A stretch of DNA of 64,000 nucleotides, taken from Leadbetterella sp040829825 (GTDB lineage Bacteria > Bacteroidota > Bacteroidia > Cytophagales > Spirosomataceae). A program made the translations under genes and the position numbers. Under the pieces are notes generated by a model. The model was given only the letters and a program-made list of their open reading frames with translations. It ran no database searches and was not told where the DNA came from. The stretch is from assembly GCF_040829825.1 (NCBI RefSeq), contig NZ_JBFOLH010000012.1; one strand, written 5' to 3'. Positions 8,754-17,894 of the stretch are shown piece after piece (position 1 is the stretch's first letter; every line of letters begins with the position of its first letter).

Positions 8754-10078
8754 ACCACGCCCTGGTCAATCATGGCGTCAGCCACTTTTACAAAGCCGCC
8801 GATATTGGCGCCCTTCTCATAGTTGATGTGACCGTCTTCTTCGCGGCCGTACTGTACGCAGGTGGCATGAATGCCTTTGATGATGATGCGCAGGCGGTCG
8901 TCAACCTTCTCCTTGAACCAGGCATAGCGAAGGGAATTCTGGGTCATTTCGAGCCCCGATACCGCCACTCCGCCGGCATTGGCCGCTTTGCCGGGTACGT
9001 AATAAATTCTTTCTTTATTGAACAGGGCCACGGCTTCGGTGGTGCAGGGCATGTTGGCGCCTTCGGCCACGTAGCGGCATCCGTTGTCGATCAGGAGACG
9101 GGCATCGTGCCCGTCCAGCTCGTTCTGGGTGGCGCAGGGCAGGGCAATGTCGCACGGTATGCCCCAGGGTTTTTCGCCGGGAAAGAAGCGTGCTCCGGGG
9201 TACCGGTCCACATACTCGCTGATACGGCCCCGTTTCACTTCCTTAAGCTCAGTAATGAAAGCCAGCTTCTCAGCGGTGATGCCCGTCTGGTCATAGATGT
9301 ACCCGTCAGAATCCGACATGGTAACGACCTTGGCGCCGCACTGGATAGATTTTTCCGCTGCAAACTGGGCCACATTGCCCGAGCCCGATATGGTGATCAC
9401 CTTGCCTTCAAGGGTTTCACCGATGGTTTTGAAAATTTCCTGTACAAAATAGATCAGTCCGTAACCGGTAGCCTCAGGTCGTATACGGCTTCCGCCCCAT
9501 TCAAACCCTTTGCCGGTCAGCACGCCTGTAAATTCGTTTTTGATTCTTTTGTACTGCCCGAACAGGTACCCGATCTCTCTTTTTCCCACACCGATATCGC
9601 CGGCAGGTACGTCAAGATCCGGGCCGATATGACGGTACAGCTCGGTCATAAAGCTCTGGCAGAAGCGCATGACCTCGGCATCGGATTTGCCTTTGGGGTC
9701 AAAGTCGGAACCGCCTTTTCCACCACCCATCGGGAGGCCCGTAAGGCTGTTTTTATAGGTCTGCTCAAAGGCCAGGAACTTCAGTACGCTAAGGGTAACA
9801 GAAGGGTGGAAGCGGAGACCGCCCTTGTAAGGCCCGATCACCGAGCTCATCTGCACACGGTAGCCCCGGTTAATCCGGATTTCCCCTTTATCGTCTACCC
9901 ACGGCACCCTGAAAATGATCACCCGCTCAGGTTCAGCCATTCTTTCAAATACCTTAAAGGCTTTATAACGGGGGTTCTGTTCTATAAACGGAATAATGTA
10001 TTCGGCCACTTCATGTACCGCCTGCAGAAATTCAGGCTCACCGGGGTTCCTTTCCTGGATAGTAGTAAGTATATTCAA
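8750..10078 (-). CDS. gdhA: NADP-type glutamate dehydrogenase
   Basis: A 442-residue glutamate dehydrogenase that interconverts 2-oxoglutarate plus ammonia with glutamate, a main entry of nitrogen. Conserved blocks are the substrate region YKGGLRFHPSV, the catalytic lysine in TGLPMGGGKGGSDFDPKG, VPAGDIGVGKREIGYLFG, and the Rossmann motif GSGNVAQFAAEK. Length and motifs fit the hexameric NADP-linked enzymes. It is monocistronic here, converging on queG. Confidence 0.96.
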   Translation of the reverse strand: MNILTTIQERNPGEPEFLQAVHEVAEYIIPFIEQNPRYKAFKVFERMAEPERVIIFRVPWVDDKGEIRINRGYRVQMSSVIGPYKGGLRFHPSVTLSVLKFLAFEQTYKNSLTGLPMGGGKGGSDFDPKGKSDAEVMRFCQSFMTELYRHIGPDLDVPAGDIGVGKREIGYLFGQYKRIKNEFTGVLTGKGFEWGGSRIRPEATGYGLIYFVQEIFKTIGETLEGKVITISGSGNVAQFAAEKSIQCGAKVVTMSDSDGYIYDQTGITAEKLAFITELKEVKRGRISEYVDRYPGARFFPGEKPWGIPCDIALPCATQNELDGHDARLLIDNGCRYVAEGANMPCTTEAVALFNKERIYYVPGKAANAGGVAVSGLEMTQNSLRYAWFKEKVDDRLRIIIKGIHATCVQYGREEDGHINYEKGANIGGFVKVADAMIDQGVV

Positions 10079-10413
10079 GACTTTCGTATATTGTATATTG
10101 TGTTCAAATATAAATACGATATATTATTTAGGCTTTTTTTATTTTGATAAATTTTTATTTTGAATGGAATAATTAAATTCTATCTTGTTATTGTTCTGTT
10201 TTTAACTGAATAGGTTCTGTTTTTCCGGGAAAATCCAAATTTTCAGGCTACGAAGCTCTCTCTTGGCAGGAGGATATTTCGAGAGAGATTGTTTTCTTCC
10301 ACGGAATAATACACTGATTTCGCCCGGTAGGCTAAAAGCTTTGCCGGTTTTACGCTGTGTCGTGCGACATCCCATCAGATTTTTGCCTAATTTTGAAGCC
10401 TTATACAAACGGC
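10079..10413. promoter_or_regulatory. Divergent AT-rich promoter region, gdhA and beta-glucosidase
   Basis: This 335-base gap holds no convincing gene. On the minus strand TATATTTG (complement of 10105-10112) fits the -7 box for gdhA, 27 bases before its ATG, but no good -33 TTG is seen. On the plus strand TAATTTTG at 10388-10395 fits the -7 box for the beta-glucosidase gene, giving a short leader before the ATG at 10414. The stretch near 10095-10200 is very AT-rich. Confidence 0.5.
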
Positions 10414-12750
10414 ATGCTTCAGAGAATTCTTGTATTTTGTATTTTATCATTTTCAGTGGCGGGACAGGTGCCCGCGTATAAAAACCGGGCCCTGAGCCCG
10501 GATGACCGCACCCGCGACCTGCTGGCGCGCATGACCGCAGACGAGAAGGTGGGCCAGCTGCTGTGCCCCATGGGTTGGGAAATGTATATAAAGGAAGGAA
10601 ATTCGGTCAGTTACTCTCCCGCCTTCCGGGAAATGATCGATACCCGGCACATAGGAGCTTTCTGGGGCGTATACCGCGCTGATCCCTGGACCCGCAAAAC
10701 CCTGGAGACCGGGCTGAACCCGGCCCTGGCTGCCCATGCCGGCAACGCGCTTCAAAAATATGTAATGGAAAACACCCGGCTGGGTATTCCGCTGTTCCTG
10801 GCAGAAGAATCTCCACACGGTCATATGGCCGTAGGTACCACGGTTTTTCCGACCGGTATCGGGCAGGCAGCCACCTGGAATCCTGCATTGATCAGCAAAG
10901 CTTCTGCCGCCATGGCCCGCGAAGTAAGGCTGCAGGGCGCGCACATCAGCTACGGGCCCGTTATGGACCTCTCGCGTGATCCGCGGTGGTCAAGGGTGGA
11001 AGAGAGCTTTGGCGAAGATCCCGTACTGACGGCCGCCATAGGCGTGGCCACGGTGCAGGGTGCCGGCGCCGGTAAGCTGTCAGAACCGTACAGCGTGGTA
11101 TCCACCCTTAAACATTTTATTGCCTACGGGATCCCGGAAGGCGGACATAACGGCAATACCGCCCTGGTGGGCGAAAGAGAGCTGCACGAAAACTTTCTCC
11201 TGCCTTTCCGGGAAGCGGTGAAAGCCGGGGCGCTGTCGGTCATGACAGGGTACAATTCTATTGACGGAGTGCCGTGTACAGCCAATCCCTGGCTCTACCG
11301 CAGCCTGCTCAAATCCCAATGGGGCTTCCGCGGGTTTGTGGTTTCCGACCTCTTCAGCATCAACGGACTTGCCGGAAGCCACCGGGTGGCGGAAAACCTG
11401 CAGGAGGCCGGCGAGCTTTCGCTTGGCGCCGGGGTGGATATGGACCTGGGAGCGAGTGGTTTTGCGCGGATAAAGACCTCGCTGGAGGAGGGAAAGATCA
11501 CCCTGCAGCAGCTGGACGAGGCCGTGGGGCGTATCCTGAAGCTGAAATTTGAAATGGGACTGTTTGAAAACCCGTACGTAAACCCGCAACGGGCCGCTGA
11601 AGGAGTACGTACGGCAGCGCATATCGCCCTGGCCCGCCAGGTAGCCCGTGAGTCGATCGTATTGCTTGAAAACAAAAACGGGGTTCTTCCCCTCCGGCCG
11701 GGTACCCGGCGAATAGCGGTCATAGGGCCTAATGCCGATAACCGCTACAACCAGCTGGGCGATTACACCGCCCCGCAGGAAGACAGTAACGTGATTACGG
11801 TTTACGAAGGTATAAAGCGGCGGTTTAAGAATGCCGAGGTGAGCTACGTGAAAGGTACAGCCATACGCGACACGCTGAACACCGATATCGCTGCTGCGGT
11901 ACAGGCAGCCCGCAGGGCCGATGTGGCGGTAGTAGTGGTGGGCGGATCCAGCGCACGCGACTTCCGGACGAAATATATAGAAACCGGTGCTGCCGTAAGC
12001 AATAACGAGTTGGTGCAGGATATGGAGAGCGGCGAAGGCTTTGACCGGGCCACCCTCAGCCTGATGGGAAAGCAGCAGGAGCTGCTGGAGGCGGTTAGGA
12101 CTACAGGCACACCGCTGGTGGTGATCTATATTGAAGGCAGACCCCTGGAAATGAACTGGGCGGCAGCAAATGCCGATGCCCTGCTTACCGCCTGGTACCC
12201 GGGGCAGGAGGGAGGCAATGCCCTGGCCGATGTGCTTTCGGGTGATGTTAATCCTTCGGGCAGGCTGCCGATATCGGTACCCCGTTCGGTAGGGCAGCTC
12301 CCGGTATACTACAACAGGAAGCACCCGCAGGGACACGATTACGTGGAACTGCCGGCAAGCCCGCTGTATGCGTTCGGATACGGGAAAAGCTATACAACCT
12401 TTGCTTATTCGGATCTGAAGGTAGAAAAGAAAGGTGAGACCGATTTTGAGGTAGTTTTTCGCCTTAAAAATACCGGGCAGCGCGAGGGAGAAGAAGTAGT
12501 TCAGCTCTACCTGCGCGATGAGGTGGCTTCGGTGGTTCAACCCCTGAAGCAGCTGAAAAAATTCAGGAAAGTACAATTGAAACCGGGCGAAGAGCAGCAG
12601 CTTACCTTCACCCTCCGTGCCGGTGAGCTGGAAATCATTAACCGGAAAATGCAGAAAACGGTAGAGCCGGGAGAATTTACGGTGATGGTCGGGGCCTCAT
12701 CAGCAGATATACGGCTGGAAGGGAAGTTTTGGGTAGATAGTTCCGAGTAG
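10414..12750 (+). CDS. bglX: Secreted GH3 beta-glucosidase, BglX-like
   Basis: A 778-residue glycoside hydrolase family 3 enzyme that removes terminal beta-linked sugars from oligosaccharides in the periplasm. A signal peptide (LVFCILSFSVAGQ) is followed by the TIM-barrel domain with LAEESPHGH, KHFIAYG and the nucleophile Asp in GFVVSDLFSI (about residue 311), then the alpha/beta sandwich (IAVIGPNADNRYNQLGDYT) and a fibronectin-III-like C-terminal domain. I start at the ATG at 10414, which begins the signal peptide and lies 18 bases after a -7 box. The last five residues and the stop codon are encoded inside a short direct repeat. No other carbohydrate enzyme is adjacent. Confidence 0.94.
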   Translation: MLQRILVFCILSFSVAGQVPAYKNRALSPDDRTRDLLARMTADEKVGQLLCPMGWEMYIKEGNSVSYSPAFREMIDTRHIGAFWGVYRADPWTRKTLETGLNPALAAHAGNALQKYVMENTRLGIPLFLAEESPHGHMAVGTTVFPTGIGQAATWNPALISKASAAMAREVRLQGAHISYGPVMDLSRDPRWSRVEESFGEDPVLTAAIGVATVQGAGAGKLSEPYSVVSTLKHFIAYGIPEGGHNGNTALVGERELHENFLLPFREAVKAGALSVMTGYNSIDGVPCTANPWLYRSLLKSQWGFRGFVVSDLFSINGLAGSHRVAENLQEAGELSLGAGVDMDLGASGFARIKTSLEEGKITLQQLDEAVGRILKLKFEMGLFENPYVNPQRAAEGVRTAAHIALARQVARESIVLLENKNGVLPLRPGTRRIAVIGPNADNRYNQLGDYTAPQEDSNVITVYEGIKRRFKNAEVSYVKGTAIRDTLNTDIAAAVQAARRADVAVVVVGGSSARDFRTKYIETGAAVSNNELVQDMESGEGFDRATLSLMGKQQELLEAVRTTGTPLVVIYIEGRPLEMNWAAANADALLTAWYPGQEGGNALADVLSGDVNPSGRLPISVPRSVGQLPVYYNRKHPQGHDYVELPASPLYAFGYGKSYTTFAYSDLKVEKKGETDFEVVFRLKNTGQREGEEVVQLYLRDEVASVVQPLKQLKKFRKVQLKPGEEQQLTFTLRAGELEIINRKMQKTVEPGEFTVMVGASSADIRLEGKFWVDSSE

Positions 12751-12834
12751 ATAGTTCCGAGTAGAGAGTAGAGAGTAGAGAGTAGAGAGTTTCGGGAACC
12801 ACTCGGAACTCACAACTCACAACTCGAAACTAAA
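12734..12834. repeat. Short tandem and inverted repeats after the beta-glucosidase gene
   Basis: TAGATAGTTCCGAG occurs twice head to tail (12734-12747, 12748-12761), followed by four copies of the heptamer TAGAGAG (12762-12789). ACTCGGAACT at 12801-12810 is the inverted complement of the AGTTCCGAGT motif, so the region can fold. The first copy lies inside the end of the coding region. The ACTCGGAACT motif recurs in the array at 52967-53031. Confidence 0.85.
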
Positions 12835-12841
12835 GAATAGA

Positions 12842-12852
12842 TTTAGTCTAAA
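12842..12852. promoter_or_regulatory. Palindromic candidate operator before feoA
   Basis: TTTAG-T-CTAAA is a perfect 11-bp inverted repeat that ends 7 bases before the feoA start codon. Its shape is like the boxes of DtxR/MntR-type metal regulators. A repressor bound here would block feo expression when iron is ample. The assignment to a regulator family is inference. Confidence 0.45.
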
Positions 12853-12859
12853 AACAAAC

Positions 12860-13102
12860 ATGAAATTACACGAATTAAAAGCCGGCCAGAAGGCAGTGAT
12901 CAGATACCTTGATATGGAGCATCTTCCCATGAAGGTGGTGGAGATGGGCTGTTTTCCGGGAAGCGAGGTAGAGCTTGTCCTGAAGGCTCCCCTGGGCGAC
13001 CCCTACTACCTCCGGGTAGACGGTATGCCGCTTTGCATGCGCAGGGATATGGCCATGCAGGTAGATGTGGAACTCTTAAGCAACGGAACACATGGAATTT
13101 AA
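12860..13102 (+). CDS. feoA: Ferrous iron transport protein FeoA
   Basis: FeoA is the small SH3-like partner of FeoB. The 80-residue protein has the expected LKAGQKAVIRYL, MKVVEMGCFPGSEVELVLKAPLGDPYYLRV pattern, here split as seen across residues 8-53, and ends soon after. It overlaps feoB by 11 bases, so the two are translationally coupled, and a palindrome just upstream may be its operator. Confidence 0.95.
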   Translation: MKLHELKAGQKAVIRYLDMEHLPMKVVEMGCFPGSEVELVLKAPLGDPYYLRVDGMPLCMRRDMAMQVDVELLSNGTHGI

Positions 13103-15146
13103 GGTAGCGCTGGTAGGGAACCCGAACGTGGGGAAAACATCGGTTTTTAATACGCTGACCGGGCTTAACCAGCGGGTAGGCAATTACCCCGGCATTACAG
13201 TAGACCGGAAAACCGGGACCACCCGGATCAACGATACGCTCAGGGCAAAGATTATTGACCTGCCGGGTATATATTCTATTCAACCCGGCTCAAGAGACGA
13301 GGAGCTGGTGCTGGAAACCCTTTTTGATCCCCACAATAAATTCTTCCCCGATGTGGTGGTGGTAGTGGCTGAAGTGGAGAACCTCAAAAGAAACCTGCTG
13401 CTGTTTACACAGATCAAAGACCTGGGCTTTCCGGCTGTGCTGGCCATCAACATGGCCGACCGCCTGTCGGCCAAAGGGATACAGATCGATATACAGGCCT
13501 TATCGGAGCAGCTCAAAACAGAAGTGGTGCTGATTTCTACCCGCACGGGCCAGGGCATTACCGAGCTGAAAGCAGCCATGGCCCGGTATGCCGATGCCCA
13601 CACCGGCCCGTTAACCCGCCTGGCCGCGGTAGACGAAGACTACTTCCGCTCCATGGATTATAAAAGCTGGCTGGCACGCTCGCAGGGAGCCGTATTTGAA
13701 GGTGTGCCGGTTCCTGACGATGAGCTTTCAACCGGAGATATCAAACGGCTTCAGCAGAAAGAAACCATTAAGCGCTACCAGCTGATCGGTGAAATACTGA
13801 AATCTGCCTATACCAAAGATATTTCGGAAGCTACCGGGTGGCAGGCCCGGGCCGACCGCATCCTGACGCACAGGGTATGGGGGTACCTGATCTTTTTCGG
13901 GATTATGATGCTGGTTTTCCAGGCTATTTTTTCGTGGTCGGCCATCCCTATGGACTGGATCGACGAGAAGTTTGCCCAGCTGTCTGCCTGGGTGTCGGCC
14001 ACCCTGCCCGAAGGCAAGTTTACCGGGCTCCTTTCGGAAGGCGTTATTCCCGGTATTGGCGGCGTAGTCATCTTTATTCCCCAGATCGCCATCCTTTTTA
14101 TGTTTATCGCCCTGCTGGAAGAAAGCGGTTATATGAGCCGGGTGGTTTTCCTGATGGATAAGCTGATGCGGCCTTTCGGACTGAGCGGCAAGTCGGTGGT
14201 GCCGCTTATTTCCGGGGTGGCCTGCGCCATTCCGGCCATCATGTCGGCCAGGAATATCGAAAATACGCGTGAAAGGCTTATTACCATGCTGGTAACGCCG
14301 TTTGCCACCTGCTCGGCCCGTATACCCGTCTACGTGATCATTATTTCCCTGGTTATTCCCGATCAGAAGGTATTGGGCGTTATCGGCCTGCAGGGACTGG
14401 TGATGGCGCTTATGTATTTCCTGGGCTTCGTGGCGGCCCTAGGCGGGGCATGGCTCCTGAAAAAGGTGGTTAAGCCCGTTACCAAAAGCTATCTCATCAT
14501 AGAAATGCCGCCTTACCGCCGTCCCTTAGCTAAAAATGTGCTGAATATGATGATTGAGAAGACCCGCTCATTTGTGGAAGGGGCCGGTAAGATCATCCTG
14601 GCGCTTTCGGTGCTCCTGTGGTTCCTGGGCTCCCATGGCCCGGCCTCTACTTTCGGGAAGGCCGAAGAAAAGGTAACGGAGAGCTTTGCGGGGAAAAACC
14701 TTTCGGAAGAAGAATGGCAGGATGAAGTGGAAGGGTATAAGTTACGCCATTCGTATATCGGTATGATGGGAAGCGGCATAGAGCCTGTTTTTCGTCCGTT
14801 AGGATACGACTGGAAAGTGAGTATCGCCGTGCTGACGTCTTTTGCGGCCCGCGAGGTATTTGTAGGCAACCTGGCCACCCTTTATAACATAGGCAGCCAC
14901 GGAGAAGAAGAAACCCGGATTGTGGAGAGAATGGACCGGGAGCGGAGGCCTGACGGCTCCAGGATGTTTGACCTGGCTACGGGCGCCTCGCTGTTGCTTT
15001 TTTATGCCTTTGCCATGCAGTGCATATCTACGATTGCCATTATGCGGCGCGAGACCAACTCCTGGAAATGGACCATCATCCAGATTCTTTTTATGAGTAC
15101 GCTGGCTTATCTTTCTGCGTTTTTAGCTTATAGCTTACTGAAATGA
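13092..15146 (+). CDS. feoB: Ferrous iron transporter FeoB
   Basis: FeoB imports Fe(II) across the inner membrane. The 684-residue protein has an N-terminal G domain with G1 GNPNVGKT (about 9-16), the G3 DLPGIY motif and G4 NMAD, then the membrane domain with two Gate regions (VIPGIGGVVIFIPQI and the paired CAIPAIMSARN / CSARIPVYV motifs). Length is normal for the family. It follows feoA with an 11-base overlap and its stop codon overlaps the ATG of a 40-residue Cys-rich gene. Confidence 0.97.
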   Translation: MEFKVALVGNPNVGKTSVFNTLTGLNQRVGNYPGITVDRKTGTTRINDTLRAKIIDLPGIYSIQPGSRDEELVLETLFDPHNKFFPDVVVVVAEVENLKRNLLLFTQIKDLGFPAVLAINMADRLSAKGIQIDIQALSEQLKTEVVLISTRTGQGITELKAAMARYADAHTGPLTRLAAVDEDYFRSMDYKSWLARSQGAVFEGVPVPDDELSTGDIKRLQQKETIKRYQLIGEILKSAYTKDISEATGWQARADRILTHRVWGYLIFFGIMMLVFQAIFSWSAIPMDWIDEKFAQLSAWVSATLPEGKFTGLLSEGVIPGIGGVVIFIPQIAILFMFIALLEESGYMSRVVFLMDKLMRPFGLSGKSVVPLISGVACAIPAIMSARNIENTRERLITMLVTPFATCSARIPVYVIIISLVIPDQKVLGVIGLQGLVMALMYFLGFVAALGGAWLLKKVVKPVTKSYLIIEMPPYRRPLAKNVLNMMIEKTRSFVEGAGKIILALSVLLWFLGSHGPASTFGKAEEKVTESFAGKNLSEEEWQDEVEGYKLRHSYIGMMGSGIEPVFRPLGYDWKVSIAVLTSFAAREVFVGNLATLYNIGSHGEEETRIVERMDRERRPDGSRMFDLATGASLLLFYAFAMQCISTIAIMRRETNSWKWTIIQILFMSTLAYLSAFLAYSLLK

Positions 15147-15265
15147 TACAGGATATTTTAATGTACGGAGCCGTTGTGGCTGCCCTGGCTTTCCTGGGGC
15201 GCAGGTGGTTGTGGCCCCGGAAACCCAAAAAACCCGGTTGCGGACCCGATTGCGGATGCGGGTGA
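15143..15265 (+). CDS. FeoB-associated Cys-rich membrane microprotein
   Basis: A 40-residue protein that starts in an ATGA overlap with the feoB stop codon. It has one membrane segment (about residues 5-19, MYGAVVAALAFL), a basic linker with RRWLWPRKPKKP, and a Cys-rich tail GCGPDCGCG. This layout matches the FeoB-associated Cys-rich proteins (PF12669, similar in role to FeoC), which are thought to support FeoB. The tight coupling and the three cysteines in the last eight residues make it a real gene despite its size. Confidence 0.85.
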   Translation: MIQDILMYGAVVAALAFLGRRWLWPRKPKKPGCGPDCGCG

Positions 15266-15427
15266 GGGCTCACGGAGGGGTGTAATCTGTAAGAAAAAAA
15301 TCCCGTGAGAAAAACGCTCCGTGAGAAAAACATGACAACAGTCAGCCGGCCCGCGCCGAAAACCTGAGAAACCTCATGCCTCCGGAAGACAAAAACAGCC
15401 GAAATTTGCACCTTCAAAATCCGAGAT

Positions 15428-16960
15428 ATGTCAAACGAACGAATTAAGATTCCGGCCCTCTTCTCCAAAATAATGGACGCCGAAACCGCTGCCTCCTTTA
15501 TTGAAGACAACATGGTGGTAGGCGCCAGCGGCTTCACCAAAGCCGGCGACAGTAAAGTGGTGCTTCCGGCCTTTGCCGAGCGGGCCCGGCAGGAAAAAAT
15601 AAAAATCACTCTCATGACAGGTGCTTCACTGGGGCACGATACAGACGGTAAGCTGGCCGCAGCCGGCGCCCTGAAGAAACGTATGCCTTTCCAGGTTGAC
15701 CGGGTGCTGAGACAGAAGATCAACGCGGGAGAAGTGCTGTTCATTGACCAGCACCTCAGCGAAAGCGCCGAGCTTCTCCACAATAAAAACCTGCCATCGG
15801 TAGACATTGCCGTGATCGAGGCGGCGGGTATTGAGCGCGACGGCAGCCTGATTCCGACCACTTCAGTGGGTAACTCGGCTACATTCGCCGCCCTGGCCAA
15901 ACGGGTGATTGTAGAGATCAATACCGCCGTGCCCCTGAGCATTTTCGGTATTCACGATATTTACCAGGCAGAAGACTACCCGCACCGCAACGTGATCCCG
16001 ATTGTGGCGGCTGAAAATAAGATCGGCCGGCGGACCATCCCGCTGGACCCGGAAAAAATAGTAGGAATTGTCTTTACCGACATCAAAGACAGTCCGGCAG
16101 ACGTGGCCGAACCCGATACCAAAACCACGGCCATAGCGCATCATATCCTGCGTTTCTTTGAAAATGAGGTGAAGATGGGCCACCTGACCGAAAGGCTGCT
16201 GCCTATACAGGCGGGCATCGGCAAGGTAGCCAACGCCGTGCTGACCGGGTTTAAAAACAGCTCTTTCTACGACCTGACCATGTTTTCGGAAGTGCTGCAG
16301 GACAGCACCTTTGATCTCATTGATGCCGGGAAGCTCTCGGTAGCGTCGGCTTCGTCGATCACCGTGTCGGAATCGTGCTATAACCGGGTTTTCGGAAACC
16401 TGCAGAACTACCGCGATAAGATCGTGCTTCGCCCGCAGAACATTTCCAACACCCCCGGCCTGATCCGCCGCCTGGGGATCATCGCCATCAATACCGCCAT
16501 TGAATTCGATATTTATGGCAACGTGAACTCCACGCACATTTCAGGCACCCATATCATGAACGGTATCGGGGGCTCAGGTGATTTTGCCCGGAATGCCTAC
16601 CTGAGCATTTTTGTTACCCAGGCCGCTTCTAAAAACAATACCATTTCGCATGCATTGCCGATGGTTTCGCACGTGGACCATACCGAGCATGACGTAGACA
16701 TTATCGTTACTGATGTAGGACTGGCCGATTTGCGGGGACTGGCGCCGCGGGAGCGGGCCCAGGTGATCATCGATAACTGCGTGCATCCCGATTACCGTGA
16801 GCAGCTGCAGTCGTACTTTGACCGGGCCAAAGAAAGGGGCGGACATACCCCGCACATCCTGGAAGAAGCTTTCAGCTGGCACGTTAACCTGAAGAACAAA
16901 GGAACCATGATGCTGGAACCGGTTGAATCGCCGGCAGATTTATTAGGGGGATTGGCCTAA
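15428..16960 (+). CDS. Acetyl-CoA hydrolase/transferase family (succinyl-CoA:acetate CoA-transferase)
   Basis: A 510-residue CoA-transferase of the AarC/Cat1 group that moves CoA between succinate and acetate, linking acetate use or overflow to the TCA cycle. Visible features are VVGASGFTKAGDSK near residue 31, GSLIPTTSVGNSATF, GIGKVANAVLTGF, the catalytic glutamate in FSEVLQD (about residue 289) and the CoA-binding loop GIGGSGDFARNAYL. It stands alone after feoAB with a 162-base gap, and precedes the DUF72 gene by 40 bases. Which acyl donor it prefers cannot be told. Confidence 0.92.
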   Translation: MSNERIKIPALFSKIMDAETAASFIEDNMVVGASGFTKAGDSKVVLPAFAERARQEKIKITLMTGASLGHDTDGKLAAAGALKKRMPFQVDRVLRQKINAGEVLFIDQHLSESAELLHNKNLPSVDIAVIEAAGIERDGSLIPTTSVGNSATFAALAKRVIVEINTAVPLSIFGIHDIYQAEDYPHRNVIPIVAAENKIGRRTIPLDPEKIVGIVFTDIKDSPADVAEPDTKTTAIAHHILRFFENEVKMGHLTERLLPIQAGIGKVANAVLTGFKNSSFYDLTMFSEVLQDSTFDLIDAGKLSVASASSITVSESCYNRVFGNLQNYRDKIVLRPQNISNTPGLIRRLGIIAINTAIEFDIYGNVNSTHISGTHIMNGIGGSGDFARNAYLSIFVTQAASKNNTISHALPMVSHVDHTEHDVDIIVTDVGLADLRGLAPRERAQVIIDNCVHPDYREQLQSYFDRAKERGGHTPHILEEAFSWHVNLKNKGTMMLEPVESPADLLGGLA

Positions 16961-17000
16961 ACCTGCGTATATTTGAGCTGAAACATCTGTTCAATACGCT

Positions 17001-17894
17001 ATGAAATTCGGCCAGGTACCCGACCCCTCGGTAATTGACTTCAGCATTCCGGAAACCCCGGAGGTAACCTTCGATCTGCTGAACCATTACAAGGCAGACC
17101 AACCTATGGAACTGTACGTAGGTTGTGCCAAATGGAACAAGACAGACCTGAAGGGATTCTACCCCAAAGGCGTAAAAGATGAACTGATCTATTATTCGGG
17201 TCAGTTCAACGCCATTGAGCTGAATGCCACGTTTTATAATTCGCCTACACCGCAGCAGGTGGAGACCTGGAAGGCAAAAACTCCGCCGGGCTTCAGGTTT
17301 TTCCCTAAGCTGCCTCAAACCATCAGCCATTTCGGCCGTTTGCTGAATACGGATGAAAAAGTACGGGATTTTGTGGATGCCACCGTGCTCTTCGAGGAAA
17401 AGCTGGGAATGGCCTTCCTGCAAATGCACGATAATTACAAGCCGAAAGATTTCAGGCGGCTGGAAGATTTCCTGCACGGCTTTCCGAAAGGCTACCCGCT
17501 GGCCCTGGAGGTCAGGAACCAGGAATGGTTTTCAGATCCGGTGGTCAGTAAAAACCTGTATACGCTGCTGGAAGAAACCGGTGTAACCAATGTGCTGGTA
17601 GATACCGCCGGCCGGCGCGATATGATGCACATGCGCCTGACCACTCCGGTGGCCTTTGTCCGCTATGTAGGCGCCAATCATCCTTCAGATTATGCCCGGC
17701 TGGAAAATTGGGTAGCTACCCTGAAAAAATGGAAAGAGGCCGGGCTGCAGAAGCTTTTTTTCTTTATTCATCAGAATGTAGAACTGGAATCGCCGCTGCT
17801 GGCAGCCCATTTTATCCGGAACCTGAACCGTGAGCTGGGTACTGACCTGCACGTTCCTGTCAGGCCGGAAATTCAGCCGGGCTTATTCAGCTGA
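17001..17894 (+). CDS. DUF72 family protein
   Basis: A 297-residue member of the DUF72 (YecE) family, which has a TIM-barrel-like fold and no settled biochemical role. Diagnostic parts are ELYVGCAKWNKTDLKGFYP (about 37-55), FNAIELNATFYNSPTPQQVETW, FRFFPKLPQTISH and a late VAFVRYVGANHPSDYARLENW block. The start at 17001 leaves about 35 residues before the core. Its end overlaps the end of the convergent recombinase gene by 8 bases. Confidence 0.9.
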   Translation: MKFGQVPDPSVIDFSIPETPEVTFDLLNHYKADQPMELYVGCAKWNKTDLKGFYPKGVKDELIYYSGQFNAIELNATFYNSPTPQQVETWKAKTPPGFRFFPKLPQTISHFGRLLNTDEKVRDFVDATVLFEEKLGMAFLQMHDNYKPKDFRRLEDFLHGFPKGYPLALEVRNQEWFSDPVVSKNLYTLLEETGVTNVLVDTAGRRDMMHMRLTTPVAFVRYVGANHPSDYARLENWVATLKKWKEAGLQKLFFFIHQNVELESPLLAAHFIRNLNRELGTDLHVPVRPEIQPGLFS

